This document shows positions 36,155 through 44,055 of a stretch of DNA of 64,000 nucleotides, one piece after another. The stretch comes from CAVTWD01 sp963738325. GTDB lineage: Bacteria; Actinomycetota; Acidimicrobiia; Acidimicrobiales; Ilumatobacteraceae. The stretch lies in NCBI GenBank assembly GCA_963738325.1, contig CAVTWD010000014.1:1-64000 (forward strand). Direction: 5' to 3'. Under the pieces are notes generated by a model. That model searched no databases. It saw nothing but the letters and a program-made list of their open reading frames with translations, and was not told the DNA's origin. Position 1 is the first letter of the stretch. Every line of letters begins with the position of its first letter. Position numbers and translations under genes: made by a program.

Positions 36155-37243
36155 TTACGCGGGCGGTTCAGGATCCCAGCGCAACCAGGTGAGATGGGGA
36201 TGGCAGGTGCCCAGCAGCTCGGTGCGCGTGCCCTCGGCGCGGAAGCGGGTGAGGGCCAGCACCGTCGTCCCGCCCCACGCGTCGCCCACCTTCGGGAGGC
36301 CGGCGACCACGCCCGGAGCCTCGGCCGAGAGCCACGAGACCGGGCGGCTCGCCGCGGCGCCCCGGAGGATCGCGGCGAGCTGCGGGCGCCGGTCGCGAGC
36401 CACGTAGGTGAGGACCCAGGTGTGGAACACCATGGCGTGCGCGCCCGCCGGCAGGCTGTCGAGCAGCGCGGGAAGGTCGTCGAGGAGATCACCTTGCACG
36501 AGGCGCGGCGGCGACGCCTGCGCCGCTCGCACGGCCGCCCGGAAACGCTCGAACCGGTCCCGTTGCTCGGGCCAGAGGCAGGCCTCGAGCCAGCGGACGG
36601 CCTCGTGGTCGGCGCGGACGTCGACCGGGGCCAGGTCGAGACCGACGCGGGCGACGACGGGGGGCAGCGCCGAGTCGAAGTCAGGCCTCCCCTCGCCCAC
36701 GAGCGCCGTCGCAAGGCGAACGGGTGAGTCGACCTGCTGGTGGGTCTCGGTGCCGATGCGGATGGCATAGGTGTCGGCCAGCAGGTTGAGCCCCGCGCTC
36801 GGCCCCAGCTCGACGAGGGCGAGCGGACGATCCGAGCAGCCCGACACCGCCGCTCGGAGCGCGGCGGCCACGGCCACGCTGCGGTTGACCTCGTTCGTCT
36901 GCGTCGAGCGGGAGCGGGTCAGCTCGGCGAGCGCGGCGGCGTGCTCGTGGACGAAAGCGGTGAACGCCGGCACGGGGTCGCCCTTCGGGGCGGGCCGCCC
37001 GCTGATGCTCGGGTAGAAGCGAGCGAGCGGGTGGTCCGGATGATCGAACAGCACCCGTTGCACCGCCGCGAGCAGCAGCACCGGACGAGCCTGGCCCGGG
37101 AGCGCGAGCGCGGCGAGCCCGAGCACTGTCGGGTCGCCCGCGGCGTGGTCGCTGAGCCGCGCGTACATCGGCAAGCCGTCTTGCCGGCAGGCTGCCGCGA
37201 ACTCCCGGAAGCGGATCGCCAGCTGCTGCTCGGCGCGTTCCAC
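36155..37243 (-). CDS. DUF2332 protein
   Basis: 362 residues of a family common in actinobacteria and of unknown function. Conserved stretches visible are FYPSISG, TNEVNRS, LVELGPSAGLNLLAD, GLDLAPVD, WLEACLWPEQ and VFHTWVLTYVA. The ELGPSAGLNL segment resembles a nucleotide- or SAM-binding turn, so an enzyme with a methyltransferase-like fold is possible. It starts at GTG six bases after the LAxTG protein gene and is probably co-transcribed with it. Confidence 0.85.
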   Translation of the reverse strand: MERAEQQLAIRFREFAAACRQDGLPMYARLSDHAAGDPTVLGLAALALPGQARPVLLLAAVQRVLFDHPDHPLARFYPSISGRPAPKGDPVPAFTAFVHEHAAALAELTRSRSTQTNEVNRSVAVAAALRAAVSGCSDRPLALVELGPSAGLNLLADTYAIRIGTETHQQVDSPVRLATALVGEGRPDFDSALPPVVARVGLDLAPVDVRADHEAVRWLEACLWPEQRDRFERFRAAVRAAQASPPRLVQGDLLDDLPALLDSLPAGAHAMVFHTWVLTYVARDRRPQLAAILRGAAASRPVSWLSAEAPGVVAGLPKVGDAWGGTTVLALTRFRAEGTRTELLGTCHPHLTWLRWDPEPPA

Positions 37244-37249
37244 AGGCCG

Positions 37250-37735
37250 TCAGCTGGTTGCGCGACGGCGCCCGATCAGTACGAGTGCCGCGCCGCCAAC
37301 GAGGAGACCGGCCGCGGGCAGGAGAAGCGGCCGGTCAGAGGAGCCGGTCGCGGCGAGCGTCCCATCCGAGACCACCTTCAGCATGCGGGTGAGCCCGAGG
37401 TTGCCCCCACCGCAGCGGGCCGAGACTCGGTACGTGCCCGGCTTGACCGCGGGAGTGATGAGGAAGGTGACCCCGAACGCGCCTTTGCTGTCGGTGGAGA
37501 ACGCCACCGCGGGCACGCCCGCGAACTCGGTCTGACCGAGGAAGGCTTGGGAGAGGACGAAGCCGCTCGAGTTCGGTTCGCAGGTGCCGGTGACTATCAG
37601 CCGGCCGCCGACCGCGATGGTGCTGGGGTCGAGAGTCAGGGAGGCCGTCTGGGCTCCCGCGGGTGCCGTCAGCAACCCAAGGACCGCGACGGCGCTCACG
37701 ACGCCGGCCCCGCGGCGCACGATGAACCGGAGCAT
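37250..37735 (-). CDS. Secreted class E sortase substrate (LAATG)
   Basis: 161 residues from ATG 37735. A signal peptide (VVSAVAVLGLLTAPAGAQT) is followed by a single beta-sandwich-like domain with two cysteines (GTCEPNSSGF, SARCGGGN). The C-terminus is LAATG, a hydrophobic helix (LLLPAAGLLVGGAALVLIG) and RRR. LAxTG is the class E sortase signal in high-G+C actinobacteria, so the protein should be covalently attached to peptidoglycan. No sortase is encoded in this window. Confidence 0.75.
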   Translation of the reverse strand: MLRFIVRRGAGVVSAVAVLGLLTAPAGAQTASLTLDPSTIAVGGRLIVTGTCEPNSSGFVLSQAFLGQTEFAGVPAVAFSTDSKGAFGVTFLITPAVKPGTYRVSARCGGGNLGLTRMLKVVSDGTLAATGSSDRPLLLPAAGLLVGGAALVLIGRRRATS

Positions 37736-37754
37736 GTCCACCTCCAGGGCTCGG

Positions 37755-37774
37755 GCTCGACGACCGTGTCGAGC
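37755..37774. terminator. Hairpin downstream of uvrB
   Basis: GCTCGAC (37755-37761) and GTCGAGC (37768-37774) form a perfect 7-bp stem with a six-base loop, in the 83-base gap after the uvrB stop. There is no T-run. It may end the uvrB message before the LAATG gene. Confidence 0.4.
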
Positions 37775-37818
37775 GGGGCCAACCCTCGCGCCCATGACCC
37801 TCGCCAGGTACGCGACGT

Positions 37819-39840
37819 TCAGCCGGCCTCGCGCAGCTCGCGCTTGAGCTCGCTGATCTCGTCGCGCAGGCGGGCCGCGTACTCGAAGCGGAGGTCGGCG
37901 GCGGCCTGGTGCATCTCCTCCTCCAGTGTCTGGATGAGCCGCCCGAGCTCGTGCTGCGGGAGCTCGGCCAGCTCGGCCGCCACTCGCCGCTGATCACGAC
38001 TGCGCCCGCGCCGGTCTCTCCCCGGCACCGGCGCTCCCTCGTCGGGGCGGAGCATCGAGAGGATGTCGGTGACGGCTTTGCGGATCGTCTGCGGGTCGAT
38101 CCCGTGCTCGGCGTTGTACTCCTGCTGCACGCGGCGGCGGCGATTGGTCTCGTTGATGGCGCGCTGCATCGAGTCGGTGACGGTGTCGGCGTACATCACG
38201 ACCTGCCCGTCGACGTTGCGAGCGGCCCGCCCCATCGTCTGGATGAGGCTCGTCTCGCTGCGCAAGAAGCCCTCCTTGTCGGCGTCGAGGATGGCCACCA
38301 GGCTCACCTCGGGCAGGTCGAGCCCTTCCCGGAGCAGGTTGATGCCCACGAGAACGTCGAAGTCACCGAGGCGGAGCCCCCGCAGGATCTCGATGCGCTG
38401 GATGGTGTCGACCTCGCTGTGGAGGTAGCGCACCCGGACGCCGAGCTCGAGGAGGTAGTCGGTGAGGTCCTCGGCCATCTTCTTCGTGAGCGTGGTGACG
38501 AGGACGCGGTCGCCCTTGATGACCCGCTCGTTGATCTGCTCCATGAGGTGGTCGATCTGACCCTTCGTCGGTCGGACGATGACCTCCGGATCGACCAGGC
38601 CGGTGGGCCGGACGATCTGCTGCACCACCTGGGAGCTGACCCGCAGCTCGTAGTCGGCGGGGGTCGCCGAGAGGAAGACGACCTGGTTGATGCGGTCCAT
38701 GACCTCCTCGAAGCGAAGCGGCCGGTTGTCCCGGGCGCTCGGCAGGCGGAAGCCGTGCTCGACGAGGGTGTCCTTACGAGAACGATCGCCTTCGAACTGA
38801 CCGTGGAGCTGCGGCACCGACTGATGGCTCTCGTCGATGACGAGGAGGAAGTCGTTGGGGAAGTAGTCGAGGAGCGTGAAGGGGGGCTCGCCTGGGCTAC
38901 GGCCGTCGATGTGCATCGAGTAGTTCTCGATGCCGTTGCAATAGCCGACCTCTTGGATCATCTCGAGGTCGTACTGGGTGCGCATCCGGAGCCGCTGGGC
39001 CTCGAGCAGCTTTCGGTGGGCTTCGAACCAGGCCAGCCGCTCTTGCAGCTCCGCTTCGATGCCCTGCACGGCTCGGCGCATGCGCTCGTCGCCGGCGACA
39101 TAGTGCGTGGCCGGGAAGACCATGACCTCCGAGAACTCGCCCAACTGCTCGCCCGTGAGCGTGTCGATGGTCGTGAGGCGTTCGACGGTGTCGCCGAACA
39201 TCTCGATGCGCAGGACGTGCTCTTCGTAGGCCGGGTGCACCTCGATGGTGTCGCCCCGCACCCGGAATTTGCCGCGACCGAGAGTCATGTCATTGCGGTC
39301 GTACTGCATGTCGACGAGGCGGCGCAGGATGGAACGCTGGTCGTAGTCGACGCCGGTGTGCAGCTCGAGGAGCTGGCCGCGGTACTCGTCGGGGCTGCCC
39401 ATGCCGTAGATACAGCTGACACTGGCCACGACGATGCAGTCGCGACGAGTCAGGAGCCCGGAGGTGGCCGAGTGGCGCAGCCGATCGATCTCGTCGTTGA
39501 TCGAGCTGTCCTTCTCGATGTAGGTGTCGCTCGACGGGATGTAGGCCTCGGGCTGGTAGTAGTCGTAGTAGCTGACGAAGTACTCCACCCGGTTGTGGGG
39601 GAAGAAGTCCTTGAACTCGTTGGCAAGCTGCGCGGCGAGACTCTTGTTCGGCGCCAGGACCAGCGTGGGCCGCTGCACCTTCTCGATGGTCCAGGCGACG
39701 GTGGCGCTCTTGCCGCTGCCCGTGATGCCGAGCAGCGTCTGGAAGCGATCGCCTCGGTCGATCCCCTCCGCCAGGGCTTCGACGGCTTCGGGCTGGTCGC
39801 CGGCGGGGGCGAACTCCGACACGACCTTGAAGGGCGGCAT
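37819..39840 (-). CDS. uvrB: Excinuclease ABC subunit B
   Basis: 673 residues. Motif I reads GITGSGKSATVAW, followed by the beta-hairpin region (YFVSYYDYYQPEAYIP), DESHQSVPQL, helicase motifs V-VI (GINLLREGLDLPEV, QTMGRAARN) and a C-terminal UVR motif (EYAARLRDEISELKREL) for UvrC. UvrB verifies the lesion and holds the pre-incision complex. TAGCCT (39853-39848) ends seven bases before the ATG, which predicts a leaderless mRNA, and a near-perfect LexA box lies just upstream. Confidence 0.97.
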   Translation of the reverse strand: MPPFKVVSEFAPAGDQPEAVEALAEGIDRGDRFQTLLGITGSGKSATVAWTIEKVQRPTLVLAPNKSLAAQLANEFKDFFPHNRVEYFVSYYDYYQPEAYIPSSDTYIEKDSSINDEIDRLRHSATSGLLTRRDCIVVASVSCIYGMGSPDEYRGQLLELHTGVDYDQRSILRRLVDMQYDRNDMTLGRGKFRVRGDTIEVHPAYEEHVLRIEMFGDTVERLTTIDTLTGEQLGEFSEVMVFPATHYVAGDERMRRAVQGIEAELQERLAWFEAHRKLLEAQRLRMRTQYDLEMIQEVGYCNGIENYSMHIDGRSPGEPPFTLLDYFPNDFLLVIDESHQSVPQLHGQFEGDRSRKDTLVEHGFRLPSARDNRPLRFEEVMDRINQVVFLSATPADYELRVSSQVVQQIVRPTGLVDPEVIVRPTKGQIDHLMEQINERVIKGDRVLVTTLTKKMAEDLTDYLLELGVRVRYLHSEVDTIQRIEILRGLRLGDFDVLVGINLLREGLDLPEVSLVAILDADKEGFLRSETSLIQTMGRAARNVDGQVVMYADTVTDSMQRAINETNRRRRVQQEYNAEHGIDPQTIRKAVTDILSMLRPDEGAPVPGRDRRGRSRDQRRVAAELAELPQHELGRLIQTLEEEMHQAAADLRFEYAARLRDEISELKRELREAG

Positions 39841-39852
39841 CGAGCCCAGGCT

Positions 39853-40595
39853 AGCGTGCCGAACGCGTGTTCCCTCGACCTCGGGGAACTCGCGTCCACC
39901 TGTCCCACGAATCGACCCTGCTCGTCACGGACGACGAACTGCCGAACGAGGGCGGGGACCTCCGGCGAGGCCAGGCAGCGCTCCACGAGGCGCTCGAACC
40001 AGGAGTCCGGGGCCCTTCCCTCCTGCCTGCACTGGGCCAGAAGCTCTCGCAGCGTTCCCGTACCTCGTTGTCCGGGCCGGTGCAGACGGTCAACCGTCGC
40101 GTCGAGCAGACGGAGGCTGATGCCGCGACGCCGGGCGTCGTCGAGCGCTTTCAGCACGCGATCGTGCGAGCAGACCGACCCGAGGTCGGCGAGGGTGCGA
40201 GGGACCGTCGTCGTGGCGATGCCTTCGACCGTCGTCACGTCACCACGATCGAGTGAGGCCACACGGTGCGTGACGACGCCAGCGACGCCCCCGCGTCGTG
40301 CGGCCGGGACCGATACCTCGAGACGAGGCTCGCGCCCGCAGCCATCGAGCCCGTGTAGACGGGCCGCGGCTCTGTGCGACGCCACGGCCCCCCCAGCGGC
40401 GAGCGTGGCCACCATGAGGCGCTGGTGCCAGTCCCCGCGCCGGCTGGCGACCACCAGGACGCCCGGGACTGGCTCCGACAACAACCCGGTCTTGAGCCGT
40501 CGCATGACCATGCGCGGGCCGAGGCCCGCTTGCTCCGCCTGCCCGCGGGTGACGACGCCGTGCTGCCCGAGCCGCAAGGCCAGCCACCGCCGCAT
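39853..40595 (-). CDS. AbiEi/DUF559-like protein, C-terminally truncated
   Basis: The N-terminus (LGQHGVVTRGQAEQAGLGPR, then LLSEPVPGVLVVA) is the winged-helix AbiEi-type domain, followed by the ASHRAAARLHGLDG and TVPRTLADLGSVC segments. Family members end in a Vsr-like DUF559 endonuclease domain; here only its beginning (FVVRDEQGRFVGQVD) remains before the frame runs into the uvrB promoter. The gene therefore lacks most of the nuclease domain. Such genes are abundant in actinobacteria, some as type IV toxin-antitoxin parts; this copy is probably decayed. Confidence 0.65.
39860..39873 (-). promoter_or_regulatory. LexA (SOS) box of uvrB
   Basis: CGAACGCGTGTTCC matches the LexA palindrome CGAAC-N4-GTTCG except for the last base. 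It lies 20 bases before the uvrB ATG and between the expected -35 and -10 positions, where repressor binding would block RNA polymerase. Confidence 0.68.
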
Positions 40596-40656
40596 CGACC
40601 TCCCACCGCGCCATGGTCAGATGTGTGCTCTGGGGCGGCCCGATCGGAAGCCCCGA

Positions 40657-40712
40657 GCGGGAAGTTGAACCGGGGTGAGCCGTCTACGGCACCCTCCGGT
40701 TCAAGTTCCCGC
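40657..40712. repeat. Long hairpin repeat at the coaE 3' end
   Basis: A 17-base arm at 40657-40673 pairs with 40696-40712 with one mismatch, and the interior (GCCGT/ACGGC) pairs again. The right arm contains CCGGTTCAAGTTC and overlaps the coaE stop codon. The same 13-base word forms the arm of a second hairpin at 60435-60482. It probably works as a terminator and may belong to a dispersed palindromic family. Confidence 0.6.
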
Positions 40713-41318
40713 GGCGGAAGGCGTAGGCGCAGGAGGAAGGGAGCGCATCCACTCCCAGACCGCGTCGACCTGGGCCACGAGGGCGGCGCGGTCCCCCGAG
40801 TTGTCGATCACCCGGTCGGCTCTGGCCAGCCGCTCCTCGCGGCCGGCCTGACGAGCCATCCGGGCGCGGGCGTCGGCCGCGGTCATGCCGCGATCGCGGA
40901 CGAGCCGCTCGATGGCCCCTTCGGGCGGGGCGTCGACCACCACGATCCCCGCGAGGTCGCCCCGACCGGTCTCGACGAGCAAGGGGACGTCCAACACGAC
41001 GACGTGGTCCGTCATCCGCTCGCCCTCGAGGCGGCGACTGATCTCGCGCCCGACGGCCGGATGGACGATGGCGTTGAGGTCCTTCAGCGCCTCCGGATCG
41101 TTGAACACGATGTCCGCCAACGCCGCCCGGTCGAGCGTGCCGTCCGCCGCGAGGGTGCCGGGGCCGAAGCGCTCGGCGATGGCCGCCAGCACCGGCTGGC
41201 CCGCCTCCTGGAGCTCACGCGTGATGGCGTCGGCGTCGACGATGACCGCGCCCCGCTCGGCGAGGAGGCGGGAGACCGTGGACTTGCCGGCCCCGATGCC
41301 GCCCGTGAGCCCGACCAT
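40701..41318 (-). CDS. coaE: Dephospho-CoA kinase
   Basis: 205 residues with the P-loop GLTGGIGAGKSTVSRLL, the CoA-binding DADAITREL, and the lid region RMARQAGREERLARAD. It performs the last step of CoA synthesis. Some actinobacterial CoaE carry a C-terminal UPF0157 domain; this one does not. The start may be ATG 41318 or GTG 41324 two codons earlier. It diverges from the histidine kinase gene with a short shared promoter region; TACCTT (41339-41334) is a candidate -10. Confidence 0.94.
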   Translation of the reverse strand: MVGLTGGIGAGKSTVSRLLAERGAVIVDADAITRELQEAGQPVLAAIAERFGPGTLAADGTLDRAALADIVFNDPEALKDLNAIVHPAVGREISRRLEGERMTDHVVVLDVPLLVETGRGDLAGIVVVDAPPEGAIERLVRDRGMTAADARARMARQAGREERLARADRVIDNSGDRAALVAQVDAVWEWMRSLPPAPTPSAAGT

Positions 41319-41381
41319 GATCACGGCGCGGGGAAGGTAGCAGCCCGCCGCAGGACCGGGCTCCCGTAGGCTCGGGCTCCC

Positions 41382-43175
41382 ATGGCGACGACCCCCCAGA
41401 CACCGGCGCCCGAGACCCCGGCCGCGGGAGGCGCCCGGAGGAGCACCGCGGCCGCGAACACGCCTGAGTTGGGCTACCCGCTCGTCGAGCGGCGGCGGCC
41501 GGGCAACGCCGCGACGTGGGACGGAGTCGAGCGGCGGACCACGCCCTCGCCCACCCGGGTGCCGGCCCCCGCTCCGCCCCCGCCGGTGGCGCCGTTCCGG
41601 TGGGTGGCCTTGGGCGTCGGCTTCCTGGTCGGTTGGGACGCCCTCACCCGACCGGATTGGTGGGTCATCGGGGCCGGCCTCGCGCTCGTGGCGGTCACCG
41701 TGTGGCGCACGCTGCTGCCGATCTCGCTGGAAAGCGCGACGGCGACGCGCTGGATCCTCCTCGACACCCTCCTCGCCATCCTGATCGTGCTCGTGTCCGG
41801 CACGTGGAGCTCGCCCTGGGCCCTGTGCCTCTTGCCACCGCTGTTGCTCGCGGGCTTCGCCCGGGGCGCGGTGTTCGCGGCGCGCACCGCGGCGGCGACG
41901 ATCGCCGTCGTCACGGTGGCGTGGATGATCGGGGCGGAGGACTACACCGACCACATCGACGTCGCCGTGCTCTGGGCGTCGGGGCTCCTCGTCGTGGCGG
42001 TCGTGAGCGGCTACGTGCGCAAGGTCGCCACGGAATCGGCCCGGCAGCAGTCCATCACGCTGAGCCAGGTCGGTCGGCTGACGGAGGCCAACGGCCTCCT
42101 CGTCGCCCTGCACCGCGTGGCCCAGACCCTGCCCGCCTCCCTCGACCTGGAGGACGTGCTCGACTCGACGATCGGACGGCTCCGCGACCTGTTGCCCTTC
42201 GACAGCGTCACGGTGTTCCTGCCCGACGAGGACGAGGAGAGCTGGCTGGCCGCCCGTCGCGTCGGGAACCGGGACAACGCCACGCTGGCGCGCAGCGCGT
42301 TCCCGCCGCCGTTGCTGCGGGCGACCGGCGAAGCCGGGACGGTCTCGGTGCCGGACCTCGCCCACGAAGGCGGCCCGGGCGTGGCGAGCGGCGCGGCCAG
42401 CGGTCTCTACGCCGCCCTCCGGGCGCGCGGCGACATCGTCGGCCTCGTCGCCGTCGAATCCACCTCGCCCAATCGCTTCGCCGCCCGTGAGGTCGGACTG
42501 TTGAACGGCCTCGTCGAGCCGCTGGGCGTAGCTCTCGACAACGCCCGGCTGTTCGCACGGCTTCGCACGATCGGCGCCGACGAGGAGCGCAACCGCATCG
42601 CCCGCGATCTGCACGATCGCATCGGTCAATCGATCGCGTACCTCGCCTTCGAGCTCGACCGCGCCGTCCGCGCCGCCGAGCGCGGCGACGAGGTCCACGC
42701 CCAACTCGACACCCTGCGCGAAGAGGTGCGCTCGGTGTTGCGCACCCTGCGCGAGACCCTCTACGACCTCCGCGCCGACGTGCGTGACGACCAAGACCTC
42801 GGCGTCACCATGGAGCACTTCCTCGATCGCGTCCGCGAGCGGAGCAACCTCGAGATCGACCTCGCCCTCGATCAGCGGGGGCGGTTGCCCCTCATGCAGG
42901 AACGGGAGCTCTGGCGTATCGCCAAGGAGGCCGTCATCAACGCGGAACGGCACGCGCAGGCCGACCACCTCGACATCCAATGGCGCTGCGACGGACGGTC
43001 GGCCGAGTTGCAAGTCAAGGACGACGGTGTCGGATTCGCCAAGAGCGGCGGTCGCATCGATTCGTATGGCATCCTGGGCATGCGTGAACGTGCGGCCAGC
43101 TTGGGGGCTCGCTTCGACATCGATTCCGCCCCGGGACGAGGCACCACGGTTCGCGTGGTGCTCGTGCCGGACTGA
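41382..43175 (+). CDS. Membrane sensor histidine kinase with GAF domain
   Basis: 597 residues: a Pro/Ala-rich N-terminus, about five membrane helices (roughly 70-210), a GAF domain (about 240-395), then a HisKA_3 dimerisation domain with the phospho-acceptor His in ARDLHDRIGQ (near 410) and a HATPase_c domain (AVINAERHAQADH, DDGVGF, GMRERA). This is the NarL-system (LiaS/DesK-like) architecture. The regulator gene follows 17 bases later. The signal sensed is unknown; the GAF part shows no obvious ligand residues. Confidence 0.9.
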   Translation: MATTPQTPAPETPAAGGARRSTAAANTPELGYPLVERRRPGNAATWDGVERRTTPSPTRVPAPAPPPPVAPFRWVALGVGFLVGWDALTRPDWWVIGAGLALVAVTVWRTLLPISLESATATRWILLDTLLAILIVLVSGTWSSPWALCLLPPLLLAGFARGAVFAARTAAATIAVVTVAWMIGAEDYTDHIDVAVLWASGLLVVAVVSGYVRKVATESARQQSITLSQVGRLTEANGLLVALHRVAQTLPASLDLEDVLDSTIGRLRDLLPFDSVTVFLPDEDEESWLAARRVGNRDNATLARSAFPPPLLRATGEAGTVSVPDLAHEGGPGVASGAASGLYAALRARGDIVGLVAVESTSPNRFAAREVGLLNGLVEPLGVALDNARLFARLRTIGADEERNRIARDLHDRIGQSIAYLAFELDRAVRAAERGDEVHAQLDTLREEVRSVLRTLRETLYDLRADVRDDQDLGVTMEHFLDRVRERSNLEIDLALDQRGRLPLMQERELWRIAKEAVINAERHAQADHLDIQWRCDGRSAELQVKDDGVGFAKSGGRIDSYGILGMRERAASLGARFDIDSAPGRGTTVRVVLVPD

Positions 43176-43192
43176 CGCTCTCGGGAGGCACG

Positions 43193-43840
43193 GTGAGCCA
43201 GCGAATCATCCTGGTCGACGACCACAAAATGCTCCGTGAGGGGCTACGGCGTTCTCTGGAGGAACTCGGCTTCGCGGTCATCGCCGAAGCCGGCGACGGC
43301 GAGGATGGGGTCCGGCTGGCCGCCGCGATGCGACCGGACGTGATGCTGATGGACGTATCGATGCCCGACGTCGACGGTGTCGAGGCGACCCGTCGCATCG
43401 TCGAGCGCAACCCGGACGCCAAAGTGGTGATGCTGACGATGCATGCCGATCGCGACATCGTGGACCGCGCCCTGAAGGCCGGCGCGGTGGGCTACCTGAC
43501 CAAGGACTGCAGCATCGACGAGGTGGCCGAGGCCATCCGCCTCGCGGCCAGCGGCGAGACGGCGATGTCGCCGGCGTTGGCGGCGGGCTTCCTCAACGAG
43601 GCCCGCAAGCTCGACACCGCCGCTGAGCGTGACGAGGACCGCGTCATCACCCGGCGCGAGGAGGAGGTGCTGCAGCTCATCGCCGACGGCTGCTCCACGC
43701 CCGAGGTGGCTTCGAAGCTCTACATCAGCCAGAAGACGGTGAAGAACCACCTGGCGTCGATCTACGAGAAGCTCAACGCCCGCGACAGGACGCAAGCGGT
43801 GATCACCGCCGTGCGGATGGGGATCATCAAACTGAACTGA
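43193..43840 (+). CDS. NarL/LuxR-family response regulator
   Basis: 215 residues. The receiver domain has DD at 11-12, the phospho-acceptor Asp in VMLMDVSMPDVDG (near 54) and Lys in LTKDCS; a C-terminal LuxR-type HTH follows (TRREEEVLQLIADGCSTPEV, then KTVKNHLASIYEKL). It pairs with the kinase just upstream and should activate or repress genes elsewhere. A tandem repeat region follows its stop. Confidence 0.93.
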   Translation: MSQRIILVDDHKMLREGLRRSLEELGFAVIAEAGDGEDGVRLAAAMRPDVMLMDVSMPDVDGVEATRRIVERNPDAKVVMLTMHADRDIVDRALKAGAVGYLTKDCSIDEVAEAIRLAASGETAMSPALAAGFLNEARKLDTAAERDEDRVITRREEEVLQLIADGCSTPEVASKLYISQKTVKNHLASIYEKLNARDRTQAVITAVRMGIIKLN

Positions 43841-43943
43841 CGGCGTCCACACTCACCGGGCTGGTCGCCACCCGCCGCGCCGAATCAGGCGCCTGAACGT
43901 GCAGACTCCGCTCCGAAAGCCTCCTGGTTCGGTGGCTGACAGG

Positions 43944-44045
43944 CGCCCAGGTCTGAGCTGGCAGGTGGCCAGGGGCCCAGCTGCCGGGCGCCCAGGGCTC
44001 AGCTGGCGGGCGCCCAGGGCTCAGCTGGCGGGCGCCCAGGGCTCG
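43944..44045. repeat. Short tandem repeat, about 4.5 copies of 22 bp
   Basis: The unit GCGCCCAGGGCTCAGCTGGC plus GG occurs twice exactly (43989-44032 region), preceded by two diverged copies (one 23 bases) and followed by a partial copy. It lies in the 215-base gap between the convergent response regulator and rpsA. Each unit can fold weakly on itself (AGCTGG/CCAGGG). It may serve as a two-way terminator or simply be a variable-number repeat. Confidence 0.75.
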
Positions 44046-44055
44046 TCGACAGCGC

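Noticed and set aside
43944..44045. Possible small CRISPR array
   Set aside because: The 22-base units are directly adjacent with no spacers, and no cas genes are present.
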